A stretch of DNA of 63,224 nt from Oscillatoriales cyanobacterium RM2_1_1 (GCA_012033335.1 JAAURB010000018.1:1-63224); one strand, 5' to 3'. Counted from the first letter of the stretch, positions 53,852 through 62,181 are shown. The notes: generated by a model from the sequence alone, not told the origin. A program made the numbers and translations.

Positions 53852-54772
53852 ATGAACATTCAGGACATTTTTGATAAAGGTGGGCCAGTCATGTGGCCGT
53901 TACTCGTGCTGTCTATCCTATCGGTCAGTACGATTATTGAACGGTTAGTCTTCTGGATTAGCACTCTCACGAAAGAACAACAAATTATCAGTCAGGTGAT
54001 TGAGTCGGCTCGCCGAGGGCTGTGGGGGGATGCCTATCGGGGAGCCAAACAGGCAGGAGATCAGCCCATGGGGAGGTTTTTATTTGCGCCCTTGCGGTTA
54101 AATACCCCTGACCCCGAATTGTTTAGTCTGGCCCTGGAGGCTGCTGCCGATGATGAACTGGCTTCCATGCGACGGGGGGACAAAATTCTGGAAGCGGTGA
54201 TCGCCCTAGCCCCCATGTTGGGGCTTTTGGGGACAGTCGTGGGGTTGATTAATTCCCTGGGCTCGATTCAGTTGGGAGACATTGGCACCTCCTCAGCTTC
54301 GGATGTCAGCCTGGGAATTGGGGAGGCATTGATCAGTACTGCAACGGGTCTGGTGGTGGCCTTGATCAGCTTGACTTTTTATCGATTATTTCAGGGTTTA
54401 TCCTTTGGTCAGGTGAAGGCCTTTCGCAAAGCCGGCAATGAACTTGAAGTCCTTTACCGTCAAAACTGGCCCCAAGTCAAATCTCAACTTGAGCCGATCT
54501 ATGAGAGTGAACGGGCGGCAGCAGCCCAAAGGGCAGCGGAAGAGGCCGCAGCAGCCCAACCTCTGATTCAGTTCTCTGATGATCTAGAGAATCCTGAAGC
54601 TCCTTCTGCTGCTAGTATTGGCATCTATGAAAACAATTCTATGGCTGAAAACCCACTCAGTTCTGAGCCCGAGGCCAGTTTAGATCCTACGTTCAACAAC
54701 GAAGAGCCAATCAGTTCATCGTCAGATGATTTTCCCTCCAGATCAGAGGGGGAACCTTCTGATCGGAACTGA
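53852..54772 (+). CDS. exbB: ExbB/TolQ/MotA-type proton channel protein
   Basis: A 306-residue protein with three membrane helices: [20 protein letters not shown] (about residues 14-33), [20 protein letters not shown] (about 115-135) and [19 protein letters not shown] (about 155-175), the ExbB arrangement. The C-terminal about 85 residues after [20 protein letters not shown] are acidic and Ala/Ser-rich ([20 protein letters not shown]), absent from typical 230-residue ExbB, so disordered. With ExbD it makes a PMF-driven motor for TonB or Tol-like machines. The gene is followed by two repeats and then exbD, 227 bases on. Confidence 0.9.
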   Translation: MNIQDIFDKGGPVMWPLLVLSILSVSTIIERLVFWISTLTKEQQIISQVIESARRGLWGDAYRGAKQAGDQPMGRFLFAPLRLNTPDPELFSLALEAAADDELASMRRGDKILEAVIALAPMLGLLGTVVGLINSLGSIQLGDIGTSSASDVSLGIGEALISTATGLVVALISLTFYRLFQGLSFGQVKAFRKAGNELEVLYRQNWPQVKSQLEPIYESERAAAAQRAAEEAAAAQPLIQFSDDLENPEAPSAASIGIYENNSMAENPLSSEPEASLDPTFNNEEPISSSSDDFPSRSEGEPSDRN

Positions 54773-54795
54773 CCTGATGCAGTAATAGAAGATTC

Positions 54796-54912
54796 GGCCT
54801 AACCATCCTGTGGCACAGGCATCTTGCTTGTTATAGAACAGCGATCCGCCCTAACAAGTATCCTGTGACACAGGCATCTTACCTCCTACACAACAGCCGA
54901 GACGGCTATTCC
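54796..54912 (+). repeat. Double-hairpin dispersed repeat, two tandem copies E and F
   Basis: CATCCTGTGGCACAGGCATC with TTGCTTGTTATAGAACAGCG (54796-54845) and TATCCTGTGACACAGGCATC with CCTACACAACAGCCGAGACG (54846-54912). This is the only place where two units lie head to tail. It separates exbB from exbD. Confidence 0.85.
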
Positions 54913-54999
54913 ACATCATCACTTGAACTACACCGTTCAAACTACAAACTAACTACAAAAATTCAAAATCCTGCTAATCAGTAAACAGGCCCAATACCT

Positions 55000-55686
55000 A
55001 TGAAAATTCATCTGGATTCTCCCACCAATGCAGACGAAGGTAGAATTGAGCTTCTACCCCTGATTGATGTTGTCTTTTGTATCCTGACCTTTTTTATCCT
55101 GGCAGCCCTTCAATTAACCCGCCAACAGGCCATTAATGTCGATCTACCAAAAGCATCAACTGGGGAAACCCAGATGCAGCAAATGCTGATTGTGGGAATT
55201 GATGCGACGGGTCAAATCTATGTTAACCAACGACAGATTACAGGCAGGCAGCTTGATCGAGAATTAAAGCTGTTCCTGCGTCGCAATGCCGATGGCTTGG
55301 TGGTTCTCTATGCTCCTAAAGACTCCAGGTATAACGATGTGGTACAAACCCTGGATCAAATTCGCCAGGTGACCAGTCGCGTCGCCCTAGCAACCCTCCC
55401 GAGCTCTGCTGAAACTCCAGCCCCCAATGAACCCAACCTGTTAAACAATCCGAATTTGACGAATCCCAATGGCCTACCCAATATTCCAGGGAATGGCTCT
55501 GCGCCGCCGCCCCCACCGGGACTAGGAGGGCCCACTCCCGGTGGGCCAGATGGAACTGTCCCGGAGAATCCTCTGCTTTTACCGGGGATTCCCTCAGAAC
55601 AACCGCTTGATTCTGGAACCTCGGATTCAGTAATTCCTGATACCGATCCATCTGGAGTGACCGATCCCCCAGTTGATCCTCAGTAA
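55000..55686 (+). CDS. exbD: ExbD/TolR-type biopolymer transport protein
   Basis: A 228-residue protein with one membrane helix bearing the conserved Asp: LLPLIDVVFCILTFFILAAL (about residues 17-37). The periplasmic domain follows (INVDLPKASTGETQMQQMLI; LVVLYAPKDSRYNDVVQTLD). The last 80 residues are Pro/Gly/Asn-rich (GNGSAPPPPPGLGGPTPGGP), about 80 longer than typical ExbD. Partner of the upstream ExbB-like protein. The stop codon overlaps a 15-bp tandem duplication. Confidence 0.9.
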   Translation: MKIHLDSPTNADEGRIELLPLIDVVFCILTFFILAALQLTRQQAINVDLPKASTGETQMQQMLIVGIDATGQIYVNQRQITGRQLDRELKLFLRRNADGLVVLYAPKDSRYNDVVQTLDQIRQVTSRVALATLPSSAETPAPNEPNLLNNPNLTNPNGLPNIPGNGSAPPPPPGLGGPTPGGPDGTVPENPLLLPGIPSEQPLDSGTSDSVIPDTDPSGVTDPPVDPQ

Positions 55687-55709
55687 CTTGGGGGTCAGTA
55701 ACTTGGGGA
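55680..55709 (+). repeat. 15-bp tandem duplication containing the exbD stop
   Basis: TCAGTAACTTGGGGG is followed by TCAGTAACTTGGGGA (14 of 15 identical). TAA at 55684-55686 is the exbD stop, so the second copy carries a spare stop-like TAA. Confidence 0.92.
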
Positions 55710-55800
55710 TAAATTGGCGATGAATTGGCCCGTAGACTAACCGCAGGTCAACCGGCAAGATTTTCAGAGTTCTTTTAGACTATAAATACAAGATTACAGA

Positions 55801-55885
55801 TAAGTAGCTTGACGCAATCAATTAAAAGATTGATGGGGGTGCAGTGCCCTCTTCCATTTGACAATTCATGACAATCACCTACTTA
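55801..55885 (-). repeat. MITE-like element, copy 3 (deleted inside)
   Basis: Inverted relative to copies 1 and 2: TAAGTAGCTTGACGCAATCA at one end and CAATCACCTACTTA at the other, flanked by TA at both ends. It is only 85 bases, lacking the middle part. Confidence 0.85.
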
Positions 55886-55920
55886 TGGTAATCACAAGTG
55901 ATGGTGAGAGGGGGACGAGG

Positions 55921-55938
55921 GGGGCGTTGCCCCTTTTT
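55921..55938 (+). terminator. Rho-independent terminator-like hairpin
   Basis: GGGGC-GTT-GCCCC followed by TTTTT. Its G-rich approach (GAGGGGGACGAGG) resembles the interior of the MITE-like element. It could end the exbD transcript or prevent read-through into the iron permease gene. Confidence 0.7.
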
Positions 55939-56041
55939 GAGGACGAAGGTTCCTAAATCTCTTCCTAGCTTTTCTCACGACTGAATTTAGGATCGCTATA
56001 TTGGATTACAGATCAGAACTTTATCCCATTGCCAGACGATC

Positions 56042-56965
56042 ATGAACTTCAGCGATGCATTACCCACTTTTCTGATTACCCTGCGAGAGGGCTTTGAGGC
56101 TGCGTTAGTCGTCGGAATTGTTCTGGCTTGTCTGAAAAAAGCCAATCAAACCCGGCTAAATGGCTGGGTTTATGGTGGAGTCCTGGCTGGAATCTTGGCC
56201 AGTGGGGGGGTAGGGATCCTGTTTCAGGGTTTGATGCGGGGAGTGGCCACCTCTGCAAATCTCTATGCTCCCGTATTTAAGCAGCTTCTAGAGGCGGGGT
56301 TTGGTTTGGTGGCGATCTCCATGTTGAGCTGGATGTTGATCTGGATGACCCAACAGTCCAAATCCCTGAAATCCGAAGTCGAAGGCGCTATTACAAATGT
56401 GATTCAGGAGAGTTCCCGAGCCGGTTGGGGAGTTTTTATCTTGATTTTTATTGCGGTGTTGCGGGAGGGTTTTGAGACGGTGGTATTTGTGGCGGCACAA
56501 TTTCAGCAGGGACTTGCTCCTGCCCTGGGAGCCCTGGCCGGGATTTTGGGGGCGGCAGGGTTAGGGATATTGTTATGTCGCTGGGGCGTGAGAATCAACC
56601 TGCGGCTGTTTTTTCAGGTGATGGGAGTTTTCCTGCTATTGATTGTGGCGGGGCTAGTTATTTCTACCCTGAGACATCTGGACAATGCAGCCAGTCTGTT
56701 TACCCGATTAAGTCCCGAAGGCGCTCAACTATGTGTTTTCAAGGATTCTTGTCTTCTGGGGCCATTAGTTTGGGATACGAGTAACGTTCTCCCTGAGCGC
56801 CAATTTCCCGGGGTGATCTTGAAGGTATTGTTGGGATATCGGGATCATCTTTATCTGGCTCAGATCATTGGCTATATAGGGTTCTTGGGGATTGTTGGTG
56901 GCCTGTATCTTCAGAGTTTGGGGTTTGGCAAAGTATCCCGTCAGAGTTCACAACCCTCCGCTTGA
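56042..56965 (+). CDS. FTR1-family iron permease
   Basis: A 307-residue protein with seven or so membrane helices. Both iron-binding motifs are present: LREGFEAALVVGIVLACLKK (about residues 14-33) and LREGFETVVFVAAQFQQG (about 140-157), the R-E-G-x-E pattern of Ftr1/EfeU permeases. It imports Fe2+/Fe3+ across the cytoplasmic membrane, normally with a partner oxidase that is not adjacent here. It lies downstream of the ExbB-ExbD genes, which suggests but does not prove iron-related regulation. Confidence 0.92.
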   Translation: MNFSDALPTFLITLREGFEAALVVGIVLACLKKANQTRLNGWVYGGVLAGILASGGVGILFQGLMRGVATSANLYAPVFKQLLEAGFGLVAISMLSWMLIWMTQQSKSLKSEVEGAITNVIQESSRAGWGVFILIFIAVLREGFETVVFVAAQFQQGLAPALGALAGILGAAGLGILLCRWGVRINLRLFFQVMGVFLLLIVAGLVISTLRHLDNAASLFTRLSPEGAQLCVFKDSCLLGPLVWDTSNVLPERQFPGVILKVLLGYRDHLYLAQIIGYIGFLGIVGGLYLQSLGFGKVSRQSSQPSA

Positions 56966-56981
56966 AACCCTTGATTGAGCA

Positions 56982-57009
56982 GACGGCAACGGCCCCAACG
57001 GCAACGGGG
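56982..57009 (+). repeat. About 14-bp tandem duplication
   Basis: ACGGCAACGGCCCCA is followed by ACGGCAACGGGGC, just after the iron permease gene. Confidence 0.7.
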
Positions 57010-57085
57010 CAAAGTTCCTGATGCCAGAGCAGATTAGACCTGTTATGCTAAGTTTTGTGAAGCTTTTTAATAACTGGAGCACCCT

Positions 57086-57556
57086 ATGAATTTATCTATT
57101 CCAGAATCCATCAAACCCTGGCTTAACTTCATTCATCCGGCCCTGATGTGGGTTTTGCTGGCCCTAACAATCTACGCCCTTTATCTAGGGGTTCAGATCC
57201 GCCGAACTCGTAATGCCGAAGGCGATCTGAAGAAGGAACTGATCAAAGGTAAATTTAATATCAAGCACCATCAGATTGGTTCAGTTGTCTTATCCGTCAT
57301 GGTGTTAGGGATGTTGGGGGGAATGGCAGTCACCTACATCAACAATGGTAAGTTGTTTTTTGGCCCCCATTTGCTGGCAGGTCTAGGCATGACAGGTATG
57401 ATTGCCGTTTCTGCTTCCCTGACTCCCTTTATGCAAAAAGGAGCGGGTTGGGCCCGATACACTCATATTGCCCTGAATGTCACCCTGCTGGGTTTGTTTG
57501 GCTGGCAAGCCCTGACGGGGGTTGAAATTTTACAGCGAATCATCAGCAAAATGTAA
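57086..57556 (+). CDS. DUF4079 membrane protein
   Basis: A 156-residue protein with four membrane helices (about residues 14-36, 66-88, 96-115, 125-146). WLNFIHPALMWVLLALTIYA, IKHHQIGSVVLSVMVLGMLG and YTHIALNVTLLGLFGWQALT are the DUF4079 blocks, with conserved His that may bind heme, as in cytochrome b561-like folds. The family is found in cyanobacteria and plastids. Function is unknown. Confidence 0.9.
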   Translation: MNLSIPESIKPWLNFIHPALMWVLLALTIYALYLGVQIRRTRNAEGDLKKELIKGKFNIKHHQIGSVVLSVMVLGMLGGMAVTYINNGKLFFGPHLLAGLGMTGMIAVSASLTPFMQKGAGWARYTHIALNVTLLGLFGWQALTGVEILQRIISKM

Positions 57557-57563
57557 CAGGTAT

Positions 57564-57589
57564 AGATTTATTGATCAGATTTGTTGATC
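57564..57589 (+). repeat. 13-bp tandem duplication
   Basis: AGATTTATTGATC is followed by AGATTTGTTGATC, one mismatch, just after the DUF4079 gene. Confidence 0.88.
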
Positions 57590-57735
57590 AATTAATTGGT
57601 CTAAGGGATCGTTGCGCCACTGGGGAACGTTGCTTAAACCTACTTTATGCCAATGTCCCCATAGTCCTGAACGATAGCCTTGAACAATAAGTCCTGAACG
57701 ATGTGTTAAACACCATTAAACAAAAATTGAAATAC

Positions 57736-58452
57736 TCAACGGTATCTATGGTGGGGAAAGGGAATACCAAGAGTATTGTGAAAGTCAAGTTGAGTTTTAT
57801 GGGACAGTCGCCGGGAAACCTGTTTGATAATCTTATCGAGTAAGCCTTCCCCCGTTCTCTGAATGAGAGACTCAGACATAGAGCGGACAAATTTGGGAAA
57901 CTGAATGCCTACAGCTAGATCGAGACGCCACTCCGCTGCTGTAACCACGGCTGGAGATTCTGTGGGTTTGAGCCGCCGAGTCCGAATCACTTCTTCTACG
58001 GAGCGCTCAACCAGTTTCATCGTGGACTGAAAGTTGACCTCATATCCCGGAGCTGTATAGCCTGGAACGGGTACGGTAGAGATCTGGTAGAGACCATTAG
58101 CATCAGGGGGAATTAGATTCAATCCAACTCGGGCTTCTACGGCATACCCTAGGGCTCCAAAACGCCCAATCAGCAAGTCATAGGCATTTTGGTCAATCAG
58201 ACGGGTTTGCATCGGCTCAGCGCATCGCCGAAACCATCCTTGATGATGATCGAGATACTGAGCGACTGTATGCCGGTCTGCATAAAGCTCCATGGAATCC
58301 TCGTACTGAGTTCGCAACCAGATAGGTTCGCTGTTTTCAACTACAGCATCGACAGCCACCTCACGTTGAGGGGAATAGAGGGAGTCAGCAAAAAGCTCCT
58401 CAGACACTGCAACAGTTTGAAGTTTCATCGAGTTGTGCTGCATTAGTTTCAA
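57736..58452 (-). CDS. DUF1997 family protein
   Basis: A 238-residue protein of the DUF1997 family, found in cyanobacteria and plants. Blocks: VAQYLDHHQGWFRRCAEPMQ (about residues 63-82), RFGALGYAVEARVGLNLIPP and AAEWRLDLAVGIQFPKFVRS, with the long amphipathic C-terminal region. No membrane segment or catalytic motif. A chloroplast or thylakoid role is assumed for the family, but nothing here proves it. Start at ATG 58452. Confidence 0.88.
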   Translation of the reverse strand: MKLMQHNSMKLQTVAVSEELFADSLYSPQREVAVDAVVENSEPIWLRTQYEDSMELYADRHTVAQYLDHHQGWFRRCAEPMQTRLIDQNAYDLLIGRFGALGYAVEARVGLNLIPPDANGLYQISTVPVPGYTAPGYEVNFQSTMKLVERSVEEVIRTRRLKPTESPAVVTAAEWRLDLAVGIQFPKFVRSMSESLIQRTGEGLLDKIIKQVSRRLSHKTQLDFHNTLGIPFPHHRYR

Positions 58453-58769
58453 GTTCTCCTACGATTAGCACGGTCAGTGCATCTGTCCAACTTAAGAATG
58501 CCCGCTGAAGGAGGTGAATCGCTACAATAGTTATACTGAACTTTGATTGAACCACTCAATATAATTTAACTGCTGTTCTCAGTAATTTCAGCAAAATTTA
58601 GCACATCTGAGGATTTGCAACCTGGATTCAAGGCTTGCCTTCAAAAACTTCAAGTTCAATTCTGAGGATTCCGGGATAAAAGTTCAAACTCCCAAGTTTC
58701 AGGTTTAAGGTCTAAAGCTCCAGGTCACAGATTCAAGATCAAAACTCAAGGTTAGAAACTCAAGAAACT
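58453..58769. other. Intergenic region with degenerate CAAG/AACTC repeats
   Basis: Divergent promoters for DUF1997 and the SDR gene. From 58620 to 58769 the sequence is a loose succession of words such as TTCAAG, AACTC and CAGGTT (TTCAAACTCCCAAG..., AAACTCAAGGTTAG...) with a period near 14-18 bases. No gene. Confidence 0.55.
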
Positions 58770-59429
58770 ATGAAAGCATTTGTTGCAGGGGCCACGGGCC
58801 AGACCGGTCGTTATATTGTTCAGGAACTTGTTCAACGGGGCATCCCAGTTCGAGCCCTGGTTCGCGATCCAGCAAAAGCCGCTGAAATTTTACCCCCAGA
58901 CGCTGAAGCGATAGTGGGGGATGTCCTAAACCCCAAAAGCCTGGAAACTGCAATTGGAGATAGTACGGTACTTCTGTGTGCTACAGGTGCGGCCCCAAGC
59001 TTTGATCCGACTGGCCCCTATCGGGTGGACTATGAAGGCACCCAAAATCTGATCAAACTGGCAAAAGCTCAAGGGATTGAACACTTTGTCTTAGTGTCAT
59101 CCCTCTGTGTTTCTCAGTTCTTTCATCCCTTAAATCTGTTCTGGTTGATTTTGCTCTGGAAGAAACAGGCCGAAGAGTCCTTGCAGAAGAGTGGGTTGAC
59201 TTATACAATTGTGCGGCCAGGGGGCCTGAAAAATGAAGACAATACTTTGCCAATCGTCATGGAGGGGGCAGATAGTCTGTTTGATGGCAGTATTCCTCGA
59301 CAAAAAGTGGCTCAAGTCTGTGTCGAAGCATTGTTAATCCCCTCAGCACGTAATAAAATTGTCGAGGTTGTGGCTCAATCTGGAGCTGACATCAAATCTC
59401 CAGAGCAAATGTTCGCTAGTGTCAGATAA
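58770..59429 (+). CDS. Atypical SDR, NAD(P)-binding (Tic62/YwnB-like)
   Basis: A 219-residue extended-type Rossmann protein: AFVAGATGQTGRYIVQELVQ with GxxGxxG, ALVRDP, VLLCATGAAPSFDPTGPYRV, YEGTQNLIKLAKAQGIEHFV and TYTIVRPGGLKNEDN. The catalytic YxxxK is not obvious, so it belongs to the atypical NAD(P)H-binding SDRs. Related plastid proteins sense redox or carry NADPH. It is followed five bases later by the muramidase-like gene on the same strand. Confidence 0.9.
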   Translation: MKAFVAGATGQTGRYIVQELVQRGIPVRALVRDPAKAAEILPPDAEAIVGDVLNPKSLETAIGDSTVLLCATGAAPSFDPTGPYRVDYEGTQNLIKLAKAQGIEHFVLVSSLCVSQFFHPLNLFWLILLWKKQAEESLQKSGLTYTIVRPGGLKNEDNTLPIVMEGADSLFDGSIPRQKVAQVCVEALLIPSARNKIVEVVAQSGADIKSPEQMFASVR

Positions 59430-59434
59430 TTTGC

Positions 59435-60283
59435 ATGAATCGGGCAGCAAAATCCCAAGATCAGCGTCTTGACTTACCGCCAATTCCAACCACGAAACTG
59501 GTGGGAAGTGATCTATGGCAAACCTGGCAACCCCCGCCCCTAGTCAGCCCTGTTCCCAAGTCAAAAAAGCCTAGATTCAGGTATCGGCAGGTCTGGAAGC
59601 GATTGGCTCAACTGGCCTATGTTGTCCTCAGTGGAGTGACGGTGTTGGGGCTCAAGCATTCCTACGCTGAATATTTTCAGTCTGAGCAACCGACCAGAGA
59701 AATTTCAGCTCGCTTAATTGATCAGACCATTGAACAGAAATGGCCTCCCCTGGTGATGCAGGGGGGCGATCCCTATATTCGAGCCTTGATGCGAACAATC
59801 TCCGCTAGCGAATCAAACTACCGCAATCCCTATCATGTTTTGTATGGCGGTAAGTATATTGCCGATCTGAGTCACCATCCGGATCGCTGTGCCATTATTG
59901 AACGGGGGCCAAACAAGGGGGTCTGCACCACCGCCGCTGGGCGCTATCAAATTCTCACGCCCACCTGGGAAAAACTATCTGAGCGGTATCACCCCAAACC
60001 GACTCAAGCGCTCTCTGAAGAGCCCCATAGCTTTGAATCAGAATATCAAGATGTTGTGATTTATCGTTGGCTCCTAGACAAGAGCTTTTGGGATGCTGAC
60101 ATTCCTCAAATGCTCAGACGGGGCAGAATTGATGATGTGTTGGATTTGCTGTCTGGAACCTGGACAAGCTTAGGCTACGGCATCGAAGATAACCTGATGA
60201 CCGATCAACTGCCAGAACTCTATGAGCGAATTCTACACAATGAGCTCAATTATGAAGGAAATTCCTATTGGTTGGCGGAGTAA
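59435..60283 (+). CDS. Muramidase-like protein (GH104 family)
   Basis: A 282-residue protein: proline-rich N-terminus (PPIPTTKLVGSDLWQTWQPP), a membrane-like segment (LAQLAYVVLSGVTVLGLKHS, about residues 62-81), then a lysozyme fold: LMRTISASESNYRNPYHVLY with catalytic Glu, CTTAAGRYQILTPTWEKLSE and YQDVVIYRWLLDK. GH104 enzymes resemble the phage lambda lysozyme and cut peptidoglycan. Anchored by its membrane segment, it would act in the periplasm. Likely co-transcribed with the SDR gene (five-base gap). Confidence 0.88.
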   Translation: MNRAAKSQDQRLDLPPIPTTKLVGSDLWQTWQPPPLVSPVPKSKKPRFRYRQVWKRLAQLAYVVLSGVTVLGLKHSYAEYFQSEQPTREISARLIDQTIEQKWPPLVMQGGDPYIRALMRTISASESNYRNPYHVLYGGKYIADLSHHPDRCAIIERGPNKGVCTTAAGRYQILTPTWEKLSERYHPKPTQALSEEPHSFESEYQDVVIYRWLLDKSFWDADIPQMLRRGRIDDVLDLLSGTWTSLGYGIEDNLMTDQLPELYERILHNELNYEGNSYWLAE

Positions 60284-60340
60284 TCGGCAACTTCTCCAAC
60301 CAATATCAGAACCCATCATCGAAACAGTATCCAGGGGCCT

Positions 60341-60430
60341 CTAGAACCCATTTCGGGCCCAAACTACCATGGAGATCGAAAAAGTAAATACCACCAGAAC
60401 TCCAACCCAACCTAATGACAGAATATCCAT
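60341..60430 (-). CDS. petN: Cytochrome b6f complex subunit PetN
   Basis: A 29-residue open frame on the minus strand starting [20 protein letters not shown] and ending MVVWARNGF. This is the complete sequence pattern of PetN (subunit VIII), a single-helix subunit needed to assemble the cytochrome b6f complex in the thylakoid. It is shorter than usual gene-finder limits. It is downstream of rpaB on the same strand (150 bases) and convergent with the muramidase gene. This is strong evidence for a cyanobacterial origin. Confidence 0.96.
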   Translation of the reverse strand: MDILSLGWVGVLVVFTFSISMVVWARNGF

Positions 60431-60579
60431 TTTGATTGCAACAAAGAACTTAAATTAACTTTGAATCCTATTTTATCGGTAAATGCTTACCTGAAGCCAT
60501 CTGAAATATTGAGCCAAAATATTGATCATGAGTCAGAGGTTAAGACCCCCGACTCAATCAATCTTTCAGCTAGTCCCTG

Positions 60580-61341
60580 CTAAGCGCTGATCGCCTCGTC
60601 AATGATGGATAGCCGTTGCGATGAGTACCCGATGCCCCGAACGGTCAGGATAAATTCGGGATTGCGTTGATCATCCTCAATCTTGGCCCGCAGGCGAGCC
60701 ACATGAACATCTACCACTCGCATATCAGAAATGCGGCGGGGGGCGTATCCCCAGAGTTCCTGAAGAATATCCGATCGCGAAACCGCTTCTCCAGAATGCT
60801 TGAGCAACAGTTCGAGAAGATTGAACTCAATATACGTCAGCGGGACAACCTGACCGGCTTTGTAAACCCGCCGCTTGATTGTATCGACCTGGAGGCCATC
60901 TACACTGATCACTTCAGTGGTAGTCGAAGACTGAGCAGATGAATCTTTAAATCGACGCAGAATGGCCTGAATCCGAGCTTCTAACTCCTTCGGAGAAAAG
61001 GGTTTGGTCAGGTAGTCATCAGCCCCCAACTCTAACCCTGTAACCCGGTCAGCCACGTCTCCAAGGGCCGTCAACATAATAATTGGGATGTCCGAAGTCT
61101 CTCGGATCTTTTGACAGACACCGTATCCGTTGAGCTTGGGCATCATCACATCTAGCACTAATAGATCAGGGGCTTCTTGCTCAAAGCAATCAATCGCTTC
61201 CACACCATCAGCAGCTACAACAACTTTGTAACCAACCATAGACAGGCGGGTAGACAAAATCCGCCGAATTGCAGATTCATCATCCGCAATTAAAATTTTT
61301 CTAGGAACCCGTTTTTCATCAGAGCTTACAGAGGTTGACAT
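60580..61341 (-). CDS. rpaB: OmpR-type response regulator RpaB
   Basis: A 253-residue two-domain regulator. The receiver has ILIADDESAIRRILSTRLSM, phosphorylated Asp in LLVLDVMMPKLNGYGVCQK and TALGDVADRVTGLELGADDY with KPFSPKELEARIQ. The winged-helix domain has PLTYIEFNLLELLLKHSGEA and RVVDVHVARLRAKIEDDQRN. This matches RpaB (Ycf27), the essential regulator of photosynthetic genes under high light, partner of the kinase Hik33. Start ATG 61341. No HLR1 site was confidently found upstream. Confidence 0.95.
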   Translation of the reverse strand: MSTSVSSDEKRVPRKILIADDESAIRRILSTRLSMVGYKVVVAADGVEAIDCFEQEAPDLLVLDVMMPKLNGYGVCQKIRETSDIPIIMLTALGDVADRVTGLELGADDYLTKPFSPKELEARIQAILRRFKDSSAQSSTTTEVISVDGLQVDTIKRRVYKAGQVVPLTYIEFNLLELLLKHSGEAVSRSDILQELWGYAPRRISDMRVVDVHVARLRAKIEDDQRNPEFILTVRGIGYSSQRLSIIDEAISA

Positions 61342-61401
61342 ATTTTTATAAGAAAGGTCTAAATGAACAAAAGATCAACTGGACTAATGAGCAAAACAAC
61401 T

Positions 61402-61429
61402 TGAGTAAGACAATCTGAGTAAGACAAAC
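61402..61429 (+). repeat. 14-bp perfect-length tandem duplication
   Basis: TGAGTAAGACAATC is followed by TGAGTAAGACAAAC, one mismatch, upstream of rpaB. Confidence 0.9.
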
Positions 61430-61525
61430 TTAAATCGAGATATAAAATCACAGTTAGCATCCTTCCCGTTGGCTTTCAGAACGGTGTAGATCAGGCTTGC
61501 AAGGGCATAGAGCAATCTCAGTCCT

Positions 61526-61551
61526 AAATTTACAACTGAAATTTACAACTG
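61526..61551 (+). repeat. 13-bp perfect tandem duplication
   Basis: AAATTTACAACTG occurs twice in a row upstream of rpaB. Confidence 0.92.
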
Positions 61552-61863
61552 AGAGGGGCGATCACCCTCAACTAATATCACCCAATCTCAGTCAGCCTCC
61601 ATCACATCTACCCACCACATCTACTAGCCTAACGTCGTGAGCCCCTAACTGATAACACCCGTTTTCATATTGTTGTCATAGAGTGTAACCTAAAGTGCAA
61701 AAGATTTGCATTTCCATAAAAAAATTAATCTTGCTTTACAAAATCTGAGGGGTTGCTCACGGCTTTACGAATTAATACTATCGCCAGAACCAAGCACCTC
61801 AGGCAGACTGCTATCATCGAGTCATTATTTCAGTTATTCCTCCGGCGTGATTGTGCTAAATCT

Positions 61864-62181
61864 ATGCCAAATCCATTCCTAGGAGTGCGGATTCCTCCTG
61901 ATGTTCATGAAGCCCTGATGGCTCGAGTAGAGGCAACTGGACAATCAAAGTCCGATACTGTTGTCGATGCTCTCCGAGCTTACTTGGGAATGTCTTCTCA
62001 CCAAGACAGGATTGGAGAATTGGAGTCCCGGCTTTCGGTCTTAGAGACCCAGTTGGAGGATCTGAGCCAGCGTTCTCTACCTGAAAGTCATATTGAAAAC
62101 AGCGCTGCAAGCCATCTCGAACAGCATCCTGAAAGTCCCATCAAAACTCACCCCCAATCTCACACTGAAAATCACATCTGA
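61864..62181 (+). CDS. Ribbon-helix-helix-like DNA-binding protein with a coiled coil
   Basis: A 105-residue protein from ATG 61864: MPNPFLGVRIPPDVHEALMA then RVEATGQSKSDTVVDALRAY, the strand-helix-helix pattern of MetJ/Arc-type repressors. A coiled coil follows (IGELESRLSVLETQLEDLSQ) and a His/Ser/Glu-rich tail (SHIENSAASHLEQHPESP). A longer frame from TTG 61753 adds 37 residues with no similarity. It could be an antitoxin or a transcription regulator; no toxin gene is beside it. It ends eight bases before the RmlD-like gene. Confidence 0.75.
   Translation: MPNPFLGVRIPPDVHEALMARVEATGQSKSDTVVDALRAYLGMSSHQDRIGELESRLSVLETQLEDLSQRSLPESHIENSAASHLEQHPESPIKTHPQSHTENHI

Larger units (their letters stand above)
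61342..61863. other. Intergenic region upstream of rpaB and the RHH gene
   Basis: 522 bases with divergent promoters. Contains two tandem duplications (61402-61429 and 61526-61551), a polypyrimidine tract around 61560-61640 and an A/T-rich stretch at 61700-61740. A frame from 61753 runs into the RHH gene but starts before its conserved part. No separate gene. Confidence 0.55.

Noticed and set aside
61342-61740. HLR1 site (RpaB box) upstream of rpaB
   Set aside because: Only single TTACA-like words were seen, not the required direct repeat.
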